Assembly: GCA_945957295.1 (NCBI GenBank)
Contig: CAMFLH010000005.1
Span: 1-46,723, forward strand
Source: an uncultured Uliginosibacterium sp.
GTDB taxonomy: Bacteria > Pseudomonadota > Gammaproteobacteria > Burkholderiales > Rhodocyclaceae
Length of the DNA: 46,723 nt
Reading direction: 5' to 3'
Each line of letters opens with the position of its first letter. Position 1 is the first letter of the stretch. This document shows, piece after piece, positions 17,203 to 25,993 of this stretch. Below the pieces are notes generated by a model. The model was not told where the DNA came from, did not search any database, and saw only the letters and a program-made list of their open reading frames with translations. Made by a program: the position numbers and the translations under genes.

Positions 17203-19023
17203 CTAGAAGCGGGTATCCGGCGCGTTGGCGCGCAGCCACTGTTCGAGCATCATGCCGATCCATACCATCTCGCCGTAATAGCCGGGGTGTGCTGGCAGCA
17301 ATTTGCTGAACAGCGCGTCGACGAACGCTGCCTGCAGGATGCCGCGCTCGGCCAGCCCCTGTACCGAGTCGCGCGATAGCGCGCTCAGGGCCGGGTCCGT
17401 CAGTGCCCAGTGCCCGAAGGGCAAGCCGAAACCGTGCTTCTTCTTCGCCAGGATCTCGTCCGGCAGGAAGCCTCGCAGCGCTTCCTTGAAGAACCAGCGC
17501 AGCTTGAAGCCCTTTAGCTTCATTGCATCCGGCAGCGCCAGGGCGATCGCGATCAGTTCTTCGCTGAGTAGCGGGAACCCGACATCCAGACCCGCCAGCG
17601 AGGTCGTGCCGATGACCTTCGGAAGATCGTTGTCCGCCAACGTGAAACGCCAGTCAAATCCCAGCTCATGGTCCAGCACGGTGTCAGCACGTACGCCGTC
17701 CCATACACGGCGACGCAACTGCAGCGGTGCTTCGGTGTCGGCCAGACGGCGGAACGCCTGCCCCAAAACGGAGTCTTGGCCAAGGCGTTGCAGCAGGTTG
17801 TACTGCTCGGTTCGTGCGAGTGGCGACATGCGGGCTTGTTCGACATAGCTGCATGCCTTGCTCAGCACCGGTACACGCTTGGCCCAGTCGGCCCCTGCGA
17901 TGGGCTCGATCAACGCACTCCGGATTGCCGTGGGGATAGCCTGGTAAAGCTCGAACACCTTCTGTTTTGCGTAGCGGGCGTTACCACCGAAGAGTTCGTC
18001 CCCCCCGTCGCCGGCCAGCAGTTTGTCGTAGCCGTCTTCGCGCGCCATTAGCCCGAGGCAATAGGCAGGCAGCGCGGAAGAGTTGCCGAAGGGCTGGTCG
18101 TAGCTCGCGGCGACGGCGGGAATGTGGCTGACGAGATCCTGCGCGGTGATGTAGTACTCGCGGTGGTCGACGCCATAAGCCTTGGCGGCAATTCGCGCGT
18201 ATTCCATTTCGTCGTAACCGGCAGTGTCGAAGCCGATCGAGTAGCCGCGTGGCTGGTTTCCGCTCACCTCGCGCAGCATGCCGACCACGGTCGAGCTGTC
18301 GGTGCCGCCGGAGAGAAACGCGGCCACGCGGCCCGAATTGGCGGATTCCCGCGCCACCGCGCCGCGGATCGCGCCGACAAAGCGCGCTTTGAGCGCGCCG
18401 ACATCGTCGACCGGGGTTTGCGTGAACTGCGGCTGCCACCATTGGTCGTTTCGAACCCCGTTGCGGCCGCAATCGAGTCGGTGCCCTGGTTCAAGACGCG
18501 AAACGCGGCGGAAGATGGTGCGTGGCGCCGGGATGACGTGGAAGTACAGATAGTCGAAGATCGCCTGCGGGTCGATCTGTCGATCTGCAAGTGGTACCCA
18601 GTCCGCCCGCGACGCCAGCGCCAGCGCGGGCCCTTCGGCGGCCCAGCAAAGCGTGTGAGTCGAAAAGCGGTCATTGAGGCAGCCGAGCTGAGCGCGGTCA
18701 AGGTCGATCCACAGCAGCGCGAAACGCCCCTGAAGCTCATCGGCCAACGCGCTCGCGTCGTTGAGCAGGGGGGCGAGCAAGGCGCTCGGGCCTGCTTTCG
18801 CGCTGTCAGCGGCCAGGGCTGCGTTGCGCAGCGCGGGGCGGCCAATCTGAACCAGCAGTTGCCGCTGTGTGGCGCCGATACGGACGTCGGGCCCCGCCGC
18901 GCGAAGCGACAGACCCGGTAACTCGATTTCGACGGAATCGCCGATGGGCGCTGGGAAGCTGACGCTCGTATCAAGCTGCGACGGGTCGAAGCGGCAGATC
19001 AGGCGGTTGAGGCGCGCTGTCAT
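17203..19023 (-). CDS. asparagine synthase-like protein lacking the glutaminase cysteine (XrtA module)
   Basis: Member of the asparagine-synthetase superfamily, 606 aa. The C-terminal synthetase domain is intact, with pyrophosphatase loop SGGTDS at 238-243, YSIGFDTAGYDEMEYARI and AGDGGDELFGGNARYAK. It should adenylate a carboxylate and form an amide or related bond. The N-terminal class II amidotransferase fold is present in degenerate form (GRFALLWIDLD, LNDRFSTHTLCWA), but the protein begins MTARLN with no Cys2, so glutamine hydrolysis is not expected. It may use ammonia or an amine directly, as in beta-lactam synthetase-like relatives; this is inference. It overlaps the decarboxylase by 4 bases and is the third gene of the ligase-decarboxylase-AsnB operon. 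Confidence 0.88.
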   Translation of the reverse strand: MTARLNRLICRFDPSQLDTSVSFPAPIGDSVEIELPGLSLRAAGPDVRIGATQRQLLVQIGRPALRNAALAADSAKAGPSALLAPLLNDASALADELQGRFALLWIDLDRAQLGCLNDRFSTHTLCWAAEGPALALASRADWVPLADRQIDPQAIFDYLYFHVIPAPRTIFRRVSRLEPGHRLDCGRNGVRNDQWWQPQFTQTPVDDVGALKARFVGAIRGAVARESANSGRVAAFLSGGTDSSTVVGMLREVSGNQPRGYSIGFDTAGYDEMEYARIAAKAYGVDHREYYITAQDLVSHIPAVAASYDQPFGNSSALPAYCLGLMAREDGYDKLLAGDGGDELFGGNARYAKQKVFELYQAIPTAIRSALIEPIAGADWAKRVPVLSKACSYVEQARMSPLARTEQYNLLQRLGQDSVLGQAFRRLADTEAPLQLRRRVWDGVRADTVLDHELGFDWRFTLADNDLPKVIGTTSLAGLDVGFPLLSEELIAIALALPDAMKLKGFKLRWFFKEALRGFLPDEILAKKKHGFGLPFGHWALTDPALSALSRDSVQGLAERGILQAAFVDALFSKLLPAHPGYYGEMVWIGMMLEQWLRANAPDTRF

Positions 19024-20261
19024 ACCAGCACCTCGAGCGGCTGCGGGTGAGACAGGAAATCGCGGGGACTGGCCGTGAAACCGTATGCACCGGATTGGAA
19101 GACGACGACAAGATCTCCTTCCTGCGCGCGCGGCAAATCCATCTTGTCCGCGAGCAGATCGAGCGGGGTGCAGAGCGGGCCGACGACCGACACATTCTCG
19201 GTGTCGCTTGAGCCCATGCGGTTCCCGATCGCAACCGGATAGTTCTTGCGAATGACCTGACCGAAGTTGCCGGACGCTGCGAGGTGATGATGCATGCCGC
19301 CGTCCGTCACCAGGAACACGTGGCCGCGCGACAGTTTGCGTTCGACCACGCGGGCGACGTAGATGCCCGCCTCGCCAACGAGGTAGCGCCCCAGTTCGAT
19401 GACGAGGCGAGAACCTGGCGCCCGGCTCGCTGCCTCTTGCTGAAGCCGTGCGAGGTTGTCGGCGACCGGCGCGAGGTCAAGGCGTTGTTCACCAGGGAAG
19501 TAGGGAATTCCGAACCCGCCACCGAGGTTGAAACTCCGCACGGCGGATGGCGCGGACTCAGCAAGGCGCAGGCATAGCTCAAAACTCTTCTGCTGTGCTT
19601 CGACGATCGATTCCGCGCGCAGGTTCTGCGAACCCGCGTAGAGATGGAAGCCCTCGAACTGCAGCCCGAGCTGCCCGATCTCGGCGATCAGGGCCGGGAC
19701 GTTCTCGGCGTCGACGCCGAACTGTTTGGGCCCGCCGCCCATTTTCATGCCGGAGCTCTTGAGTTCGAAGTCCGGATTTACGCGCACCGCAACACGGGCC
19801 ACCCAGCCGGTGCGCTCGCTGATGTCGCTCAGCAGCCTTGCTTCGCGCGCAGATTCGATGTTCAACAGCACGCCGCTGGCGATCGCCTGCTCCAGTTCCG
19901 CGGGGCTCTTGCCCGGGCCGGCAAAACTGATCTCCTGCGGGTCCATGCCGCTGTCCAGCGCCACGCGAAGCTCGCGCCCGGATGCAACGTCGAGACCATC
20001 GACTCGCGCCGCAATGAAGCTCACCAGCGCTGGCATCGGGTTGGCCTTCATCGCGTAGTGAAGCTGGACTCCCGCTGGCAGCGTGTTGCGGAGTTCCGTG
20101 ATCCGCTGCGCGAGCAAGTCGCGGTCGTACGCATAGAAGGGCGTCTGGCCGACGCGTGCGGCGAGCCGGCTGAGCGGCAGGCCGCCGACCATCAGCTCGC
20201 CGCCATCCTGTGCGAACTGGCTCATGTCGGCGTGGCGCGGCGGGGTGCGTAGTTCGCTCAT
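19020..20261 (-). CDS. PLP-dependent decarboxylase, exosortase A system-associated (TIGR03099-like)
   Basis: Fold-III (alanine-racemase-like) PLP decarboxylase of the diaminopimelate/ornithine decarboxylase type, 413 aa. The PLP lysine is Lys72 in LHYAMKANP. The family motifs GFHLYAGSQN and NLGGGFGIPYFPG (phosphate binding) and the active-site Cys364 in VVGPLCTPLD are all present, so it looks catalytically complete. The substrate is unknown. Because it sits between an AMP-forming ligase and an AsnB-like gene with 4-base overlaps on both sides, it may act on a carrier-bound amino acid as BtrK does in butirosin synthesis. A dedicated lysA role is less likely given the context. Confidence 0.93.
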   Translation of the reverse strand: MSELRTPPRHADMSQFAQDGGELMVGGLPLSRLAARVGQTPFYAYDRDLLAQRITELRNTLPAGVQLHYAMKANPMPALVSFIAARVDGLDVASGRELRVALDSGMDPQEISFAGPGKSPAELEQAIASGVLLNIESAREARLLSDISERTGWVARVAVRVNPDFELKSSGMKMGGGPKQFGVDAENVPALIAEIGQLGLQFEGFHLYAGSQNLRAESIVEAQQKSFELCLRLAESAPSAVRSFNLGGGFGIPYFPGEQRLDLAPVADNLARLQQEAASRAPGSRLVIELGRYLVGEAGIYVARVVERKLSRGHVFLVTDGGMHHHLAASGNFGQVIRKNYPVAIGNRMGSSDTENVSVVGPLCTPLDLLADKMDLPRAQEGDLVVVFQSGAYGFTASPRDFLSHPQPLEVLV

Positions 20262-21853
20262 TGGGTGGTGTCAGAGAAGAAGTTCGTGAATTCGGCGGAG
20301 AGCGACTTGCGGTCGATCTTGCCGTTCGGGTTTCGCGGCAGCGCGCCGTCACGGATCACGATGTGTGCGGGCACCTGCCATGCTGGCAAGCGGGAGCGGC
20401 ACTCGGCCTGCAGCGTGGCATGTTCGAGGCTGCGGCCAGCCGGCGGGCTGACCACAAGCACGATCGCTTGACCCAGCGTCGGATGTTCCACGCCAAAGGC
20501 GGCGCATTCGCCGACCAGTTGCGTGCCGTAGATTACTTCTTCGACTTCGGTTGGGCTGACGCGGTAGCCGGAGGTCTTGATCATTTCGTCGCGGCGTCCG
20601 ATGAAATACAGGAAGCCTTCATCGTCCATCCTTACCGTGTCGCCGGAGAACACCGCGATTTCTGGGATCACGATGCCGCTTTCGCGGCCGGCAGCACCGC
20701 CGGGCAGCGGGCGGAAGCGCTCGGCAGTCTTCTCCGCGTCGTTCCAGTACCCCATTGCGACAAGGGCGCCGCGCTGCACCAGCTCGCCCGGTTCGTGGGG
20801 CGCGCAGGGACTGCCGTCCTCGCGCAAGACCATGACCTCCGAGTTCGGAATGGATTTGCCGATCGAATCGGGCCGTCGGTCAACTTCTTCGGGCGGAAGG
20901 TAAGTCGCACGGAAGGCTTCTGTGAGACCGTACATCAGGAAGGGTTTGGCGGCCGGCACGCGCTGACGCAGCGCTTTCAGCGTTTCAAGCGGCATGCGCC
21001 CGCCTGTGTTGGCGAAGTAGCGTAGATGGGTACGGATTGCCTCCGGCCACTCGACCTGCGTCAGTTGGATCCAGAGCGGTGGCACCGCCGTCAGACCGGT
21101 TACCTGTTCGCGCTCCATTGCCTTGATGACATCGCGAGGCAGCAGATAGTTGAGCAGCACTACGCGAGCGCCGACCGAAAAGCCCGTCGTCAGCTGCGAG
21201 AAACCGGCGTCGAAGGACAGCGGGAGTGCGGCAAGCAGGGTGTCGTCGGCGTTGTTCTGCAAGTAACTTGCAACGCTCTTGGCGCCAGCGACCATGTTCC
21301 GGTGTGATAGCACGACACCCTTGGGGCGGCCGGTACTGCCCGAGGTGTAGAGGATTGCTGCCATGTCGCTATCGATGACGCGATGCGCCGCCCGCTTGGC
21401 AGCCTGCCCCAGCGCATCCCAAGTGGTGATCGCTTGGGGTGCGGCGAGGCTTGGCGCCGTACCGGTTGCGACCAGATGGCGCAGGTCATGGCATTCCGCC
21501 AGCACAGGATCGAGCAGCGTCAGCCGCTCTGGCGAGCTGATGAGCACCCGGACGTTGCAGTCCCGCAGGATGTAAGCCACTTGATCGGGCTTGAGCAGCG
21601 GATTGATCGGCACGAACACGCCGCCGGCCGCCGTGGCGCCGAAACTGGCGATGACGGTTTCCGGTCGTTTGTCGAGCCAGATCGCCACCCGTTCGCCGCG
21701 CGACAAGCCAAGCTCAAGAATCCCTTGAGCGAAACGATGGATCTCCTGCGAAAGCTCGCCATAGCAAAGTGTCTTGCCGGCATAGACAAGCGCAGGGCTG
21801 TCGGGTGCTCGGTCGGACCACTGGCACGGGAGTTGGTGCAGCAATGTCGTCAT
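20258..21853 (-). CDS. acyl-CoA ligase (AMP-forming), exosortase A system-associated (TIGR03098-like)
   Basis: ANL-superfamily adenylating enzyme that activates a carboxylic or amino acid and transfers it to a thiol, either CoA or an acyl carrier protein. It carries the AMP-binding A3 loop AAILYTSGSTGRPKGVVLSH, the A5 region MYGLTEAFRATYLP, SGDTVRMDDEGFLYFIGRRD (A7/A8), and the C-terminal catalytic lysine in NPNGKIDRKSLS (A10). The ATG at 21853 gives 531 aa; an alternative start 8 codons upstream (21877) is less typical. It is first in a 3-gene - strand operon, overlapping the decarboxylase by 4 bases. The obvious carrier candidate is the ACP at 29693. Substrate unknown. Confidence 0.93.
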   Translation of the reverse strand: MTTLLHQLPCQWSDRAPDSPALVYAGKTLCYGELSQEIHRFAQGILELGLSRGERVAIWLDKRPETVIASFGATAAGGVFVPINPLLKPDQVAYILRDCNVRVLISSPERLTLLDPVLAECHDLRHLVATGTAPSLAAPQAITTWDALGQAAKRAAHRVIDSDMAAILYTSGSTGRPKGVVLSHRNMVAGAKSVASYLQNNADDTLLAALPLSFDAGFSQLTTGFSVGARVVLLNYLLPRDVIKAMEREQVTGLTAVPPLWIQLTQVEWPEAIRTHLRYFANTGGRMPLETLKALRQRVPAAKPFLMYGLTEAFRATYLPPEEVDRRPDSIGKSIPNSEVMVLREDGSPCAPHEPGELVQRGALVAMGYWNDAEKTAERFRPLPGGAAGRESGIVIPEIAVFSGDTVRMDDEGFLYFIGRRDEMIKTSGYRVSPTEVEEVIYGTQLVGECAAFGVEHPTLGQAIVLVVSPPAGRSLEHATLQAECRSRLPAWQVPAHIVIRDGALPRNPNGKIDRKSLSAEFTNFFSDTTQ

Positions 21854-21883
21854 GATCTGCGGGGGCGCCTGGAACAAGGCGCC

Positions 21884-21889
21884 ATTCTA
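21884..21889 (-). promoter_or_regulatory. possible -10 box for the ligase operon
   Basis: On the - strand TAGAAT lies about 30 bases upstream of the ligase ATG, in the 99-base gap that separates it from the pyruvyl transferase gene. No convincing -35 hexamer is at 16-18 bases, so this is a weak call. The rest of the gap shows nothing recognisable. Confidence 0.25.
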
Positions 21890-21952
21890 GTGCGCACGCG
21901 CTTCGCCGCTTGTGCTGCTTGGCACAGCGGGGTTGCATCACGGCCGTAACGG

Positions 21953-23224
21953 CTACAGGACAGAGAGACGGGCGTTGAGACGGTTCTGCCAGTCTTGGTG
22001 GGTCGCTGCCAATGCGCGCCCGCGGGCGTGTAGCGTTTCGCGGCAGTCGGAGCTCGCCATTTGTGTCAGCACTGCATACAGCTGTTCGGATGAGATATCT
22101 CTGTCATCCAGCGCCCATTCCGGGTGCTCGAATGCTGTCATCAAGCCCGCGATCTTGTCGCGGTAGTACGGTTTGTGCCAAAGGCCGAGAACCGGCACCG
22201 CTGCAGAGAGGGCGAACACAGAAAAGTGATACGCCATGCCCAGTCCTACTGTGCAGCGAGCAACTTCTGCACGCAGCGCGCGTGGGTCGAGATCCCGGAT
22301 CACGCGGGCCTTGGGCCAGCGTCCCGATGCGAGCCAGCGTGTATAGATGTCGGCTTCGTACTTTTCGCGCTCGTGGAACTGGAACAGCAGAATCGTCCAG
22401 CCGTTGCGCGCGAGTTTATCTAGCGTTTCTTCAAGAGTCTGTTGTACGCGCGCCGTGTCCGCTTGGTGCGGCGAGACTCGCCAGTGGATGCCGATGGTCT
22501 TTGGCTCTGCCTCCACTGTGTGACGGACAGGCAAGGTCAGGGCATCGTCGCAGACGGTTTCGACATGAGTGACCGGAACACCGAGCGAGGCCAACAGGGC
22601 TTGCCCTTTTCCTGCGTCGCGCAGGCCAATCATCGCGGCGCGTGTCGCGACGCATCGAAGCAGCCATCGCGTGAGAGGCGTCGAGTATGGCCCCAATCCC
22701 TGGCCACTCAGCACGACTGGCTTCCTGAGCCATGTGGCCAACAGGCCAGTCGTCAGTAGTGCGCGGCACTCCAGCTTGCCTTGGTCGGTCAGGTATCCGC
22801 CTCCCACGAAGTAGACTGCGTCTGTGTCCAATAGCGACCGCAGAAATTCCGCCTCCATGAAACGGCCTGCAGGGCGATACGAAATTGCCCGGCAGGTTAT
22901 GGCGACCAGGGCGAGCAGGAGAAACTCAATCGTACCCAGTGTTGCGTGGAACAGGCTTGTCCATTTATGAGCGGATGCTCCGTGATGCCTGCCGGCCCAC
23001 CGACTCAGGCAATCGATCATGAAGCTAACCGGGGTGAGACGGTACTCCTCGGCAATGAAGGCTGGCGTTCGTGAACTGACCAGTAACGTCCAGTCCGGAT
23101 GCCGTTCGCGTAGAAGGCGAACAGTGTTGATCAGCATCGCACGGTCGCCGAGGTTCTCGCCGGCTCCCGTATTGAGCAGCAACAATGTTCTGTTGGTCGA
23201 TTGCACGCCGGACCCCGAAGTCAT
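21953..23224 (-). CDS. polysaccharide pyruvyl transferase family protein
   Basis: Member of the CsaB/WcaK pyruvyl transferase family, which ketalises sugars with phosphoenolpyruvate; a negatively charged pyruvyl group on the polymer is the expected product. Family signatures are LLLLNTGAGENLGDRAML near the N-terminus, VYFVGGGYLTDQGKLE, VLSGQGLGPYSTPL, GLRDAGKGQALL and the C-terminal GMAYHFSVFALSAAVPVLGL with its conserved His. The frame is open far upstream (to 23482), but the ATG at 23224 (MTSGSGVQ) starts just after the flippase stop at 23229 and gives 423 aa. It is last in a six-gene - strand cassette. Confidence 0.88.
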   Translation of the reverse strand: MTSGSGVQSTNRTLLLLNTGAGENLGDRAMLINTVRLLRERHPDWTLLVSSRTPAFIAEEYRLTPVSFMIDCLSRWAGRHHGASAHKWTSLFHATLGTIEFLLLALVAITCRAISYRPAGRFMEAEFLRSLLDTDAVYFVGGGYLTDQGKLECRALLTTGLLATWLRKPVVLSGQGLGPYSTPLTRWLLRCVATRAAMIGLRDAGKGQALLASLGVPVTHVETVCDDALTLPVRHTVEAEPKTIGIHWRVSPHQADTARVQQTLEETLDKLARNGWTILLFQFHEREKYEADIYTRWLASGRWPKARVIRDLDPRALRAEVARCTVGLGMAYHFSVFALSAAVPVLGLWHKPYYRDKIAGLMTAFEHPEWALDDRDISSEQLYAVLTQMASSDCRETLHARGRALAATHQDWQNRLNARLSVL

Positions 23225-23228
23225 CCAC

Positions 23229-24674
23229 TCAACTACGTCTTGTGCGGAGTTGGCGATACATGCGGCCGATTTCCGCTCTATAGGGATGCCTGAAAGTGTA
23301 GAGGCAGGCCAACCAGCCAGCGACAAACATGGCGCCGCCTGCGGAGGCCGTGAGCAGTGCCGGAAGGCTGTGAGTGCGCGCCCACTCGAGGAATAGCACA
23401 GGAGAAAGCAGTGCTCCCGCCACAACCGCCAAACTTGGCAAGAGCGCATGCAGTACCGCCGATAGCGCCACGTTGTGGGCACGCTTAACTTGCCGATGGT
23501 AGAGAACTACCCGCAATACGCTCATTCCACACATGCAGATCGCGACCGCTTCGATGCTGAACGTGGCGGCGATGGAGATGGCGAGAATCTGGACTGGATT
23601 CGCAACCAACTGCGCCTGGAACAGTTTGTCGATTGAACCCGTGGCCGTGAGTGCGGGTGCCGCCAGCATGACCGGCGTGGAGAGCAATCCCGCGATTGCT
23701 ATTAGCGACATCGCAGGTGCTGCAGGTAGCCATTGGTGGCCGAATAGTACGTTGATGACTGGTTCTGCGTAGATCGCCATGAAACTAAAGAACGACAGGG
23801 GAATACACGCAAACATTCGGTAGGTTTCGATATAGGTAGCCCCCAGTTCGGCGCCTTCATTCTTGATTTTCGCGAACTGCGGTAGCGCCACCCGATAAAC
23901 CGTCCCAACGACAAAGTCGCCAAACGTATCGGCAAGCCCGTTGGCACGGCTATATAGGCCAGAGGCTGAGAACCCGAGCGAGCGGGAAAGTGCAAAGTCC
24001 GGCGTGCGGCGCGCAAGTTGTTCCAGCAGCATCCCACTGGTCTTGTATAAGCCGAAGCCACCGATCTTCCGCCATGCGGAGAAATCTGGTCTGAATGCCA
24101 CGCTCGCCGGTCGAACTGCAAGCAGCATCAGGGTGTTGGCGAGCATGGCGGCAACCAGTGACCACGCTAGTCCAATTGCACCAAACCCGCACCAAGCCAA
24201 GGCTATCGCCGCGATGGAACCCACAAGCGCACTACTGGTCTGGATGATCAGCATCGTGCCGAAGCGCATTTCGCGTGTAAGCAGAGCGTGCGTGATGTAA
24301 CCGAAGGGAACCAGAAAGAAGTTGATCGCAAGAATCCGTACGACGTCTGCGACCACCGCTTCTTTGTAGAAGTGCGCAGCGGGAATGGCGGCTCCAAGCA
24401 GCAGCCCGCACAAGGTCCACGCCAGCAGTAGGGACATGCCGAAAGCCGAGCGTATAGTTTTCTCGGTGAGTTCCTGAGCCTGCACCAAGTATTCTCCGAC
24501 GCCGAAGTCGCGGAACATCTGGACGATTGCGACCAGTCCCACGGCCAGGGAATAGATCCCGCTCTCCGCTGGGGTGATGAGCCGGGCGATCGTCATGGTG
24601 GTGCCAAGATTGATCGCGAAGGCAAGCAGGCGCTGTGTTGCCGCAAGGCCGAGCGCCTGTCGAACGGTGGTCAT
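23229..24674 (-). CDS. oligosaccharide flippase (Wzx/MOP family)
   Basis: Polytopic membrane protein of the MOP/MATE polysaccharide-transporter family, probably flipping lipid-linked oligosaccharide across the inner membrane for the polymerase at 14941. The ATG at 24674 (MTTVRQALG) gives 481 aa with about 12-14 hydrophobic segments. Typical motifs are TIARLITPAESGIYSLAVG, FRDFGVGEYLVQ, SASGLYSRANGLADTF and PQFAKIKNEG. An upstream in-frame extension to 24935 is Arg-rich, lies within the Kdo-transferase-like gene and is rejected. Its start overlaps that gene's stop by 4 bases. It is the only flippase seen in the window. Confidence 0.92.
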   Translation of the reverse strand: MTTVRQALGLAATQRLLAFAINLGTTMTIARLITPAESGIYSLAVGLVAIVQMFRDFGVGEYLVQAQELTEKTIRSAFGMSLLLAWTLCGLLLGAAIPAAHFYKEAVVADVVRILAINFFLVPFGYITHALLTREMRFGTMLIIQTSSALVGSIAAIALAWCGFGAIGLAWSLVAAMLANTLMLLAVRPASVAFRPDFSAWRKIGGFGLYKTSGMLLEQLARRTPDFALSRSLGFSASGLYSRANGLADTFGDFVVGTVYRVALPQFAKIKNEGAELGATYIETYRMFACIPLSFFSFMAIYAEPVINVLFGHQWLPAAPAMSLIAIAGLLSTPVMLAAPALTATGSIDKLFQAQLVANPVQILAISIAATFSIEAVAICMCGMSVLRVVLYHRQVKRAHNVALSAVLHALLPSLAVVAGALLSPVLFLEWARTHSLPALLTASAGGAMFVAGWLACLYTFRHPYRAEIGRMYRQLRTRRS

Positions 24675-25993
24675 CCTTGCCCCCGTGTTGCAGAGGCGAT
24701 GCCTTGCAGGGCCGACCAGGTCCGCTCGGTGGCGCCTTGCGCGTGGTCGAGCAGCGCGCGAATGCCTTTGGTCTGCCCGTTGCGAAGTGCTGCGTCGGTG
24801 AGAAGCGCTTGCCAGCGGGAGCCAAGCACCTGCGGATCGTCCGACTCGATCAACAAACCGCCGTCGCGGGTCAACTCGTACACCGGGAAACTTGGATAGG
24901 TGCTGTTCCATGCGGGCCGGACGCTGACCGGGCACGCATAGGCGAGTGGTTCAAGAATGTTGTGGTCGCGACCGACATGGGCGATTGATGCGACCGCGTA
25001 GAAGTCGCGCAGCTCGCCCATCGTGTCGAGTACAAGTACGGTCACGTCCTCCTGCAGCGCCTGGTCGCCGGATTCAGAGCGGAGGACGAAGTTCATCCCG
25101 CCAGCGCCCAAACGTTCGCGTAGTGACTGCATGACCCTGGGGTTTTCCGGATGGCGCGGGGCGAGCACCAGCAGCGCACGCGGCACCACCTTGACGATGG
25201 ACTCGAATGCAGCGAGCACGAGATCGCGTTCGTCGGCCTCAGTCACGCAGCCGGCGACGATCGTCGGGCGCCCCGAAGACCTTATCGCTTGCAGCATGCG
25301 CGGGCTGCGCGTGTTTTCGAGCGGACGCGGCAAGGTGTCGAGTGCGTCGAATTTGATGTTGCCGGTGATGTGAACGAGGTGTGCACCAGCGTCGCGCAGT
25401 GCATGAGCCACACGTTCGTTCTGCGCGCACACCACGTCGATCAGGCGCAGCCAGTCGCGCTGGAACAGGCGCCGTTCGATGGCATCTGCGCGGCAGGAAG
25501 TCGGGTAGCCGTAGATCCAGCCGTTGATCAGTGCGGTACCCGCGCCGAGGCGTTTCGCTTCGTATACGAAACCGAAGGGCAGGCGGCACGGCGCATCCGA
25601 TGGCCAGCACGGGATCTCGGCAATGACGAAAAGAGTGGGGCGAAAGTGCGCCGCGAGTTCCTTGGCTTGATGCTGACTGCCGGTGACGCGAACGACGTGC
25701 GCATGCGGGAAGAGGCTTGTGTACGACTCGCCATAGCCGTCCCGGTCGGTAAGCAGGACGATTTCCTTGCCTTCCGCGCTGGCGTTGTCGATCAGCGAGT
25801 TGAGAAAGGGCGCGGTGGCGTGCAGTTCACCGATGGTCGAGACGAAGATCCACAGCGACGGCTTCGCGTTAACGTCCGCCGGCACGACGTCCGACGGCGT
25901 GGTGGCGCGGTCTGTGATTCGCGTCAGCGCATTGAACAGCTGCCAACGTAGTTTCAGGCCCAGTGTTAGCCGCGATGCGGCGTCCTTACGCAT
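24671..25993 (-). CDS. Kdo transferase-like glycosyltransferase (WaaA/KdtA-like, GT30 fold)
   Basis: Resembles 3-deoxy-manno-octulosonic-acid transferase. It shows LWIFVSTIGELHATAPFLNS with the catalytic-type Glu (Glu56 from the ATG at 25993), an ALINGWIYGYPTS segment, the HITGNIKFDAL motif and a donor-site region AHVGRDHNILEPLAYACPV. True WaaA has an N-terminal membrane anchor; here the N-terminus (MRKDAASRLTLGLKLRWQL) is basic and only mildly hydrophobic. The exopolysaccharide context argues for adding a Kdo-like ulosonic acid to the polymer rather than to lipid A; this is inference. A GTG at 26002 is an alternative start. The start overlaps the acetyltransferase end (25986), and its stop overlaps the flippase start. 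Confidence 0.78.
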   Translation of the reverse strand: MRKDAASRLTLGLKLRWQLFNALTRITDRATTPSDVVPADVNAKPSLWIFVSTIGELHATAPFLNSLIDNASAEGKEIVLLTDRDGYGESYTSLFPHAHVVRVTGSQHQAKELAAHFRPTLFVIAEIPCWPSDAPCRLPFGFVYEAKRLGAGTALINGWIYGYPTSCRADAIERRLFQRDWLRLIDVVCAQNERVAHALRDAGAHLVHITGNIKFDALDTLPRPLENTRSPRMLQAIRSSGRPTIVAGCVTEADERDLVLAAFESIVKVVPRALLVLAPRHPENPRVMQSLRERLGAGGMNFVLRSESGDQALQEDVTVLVLDTMGELRDFYAVASIAHVGRDHNILEPLAYACPVSVRPAWNSTYPSFPVYELTRDGGLLIESDDPQVLGSRWQALLTDAALRNGQTKGIRALLDHAQGATERTWSALQGIASATRGQG

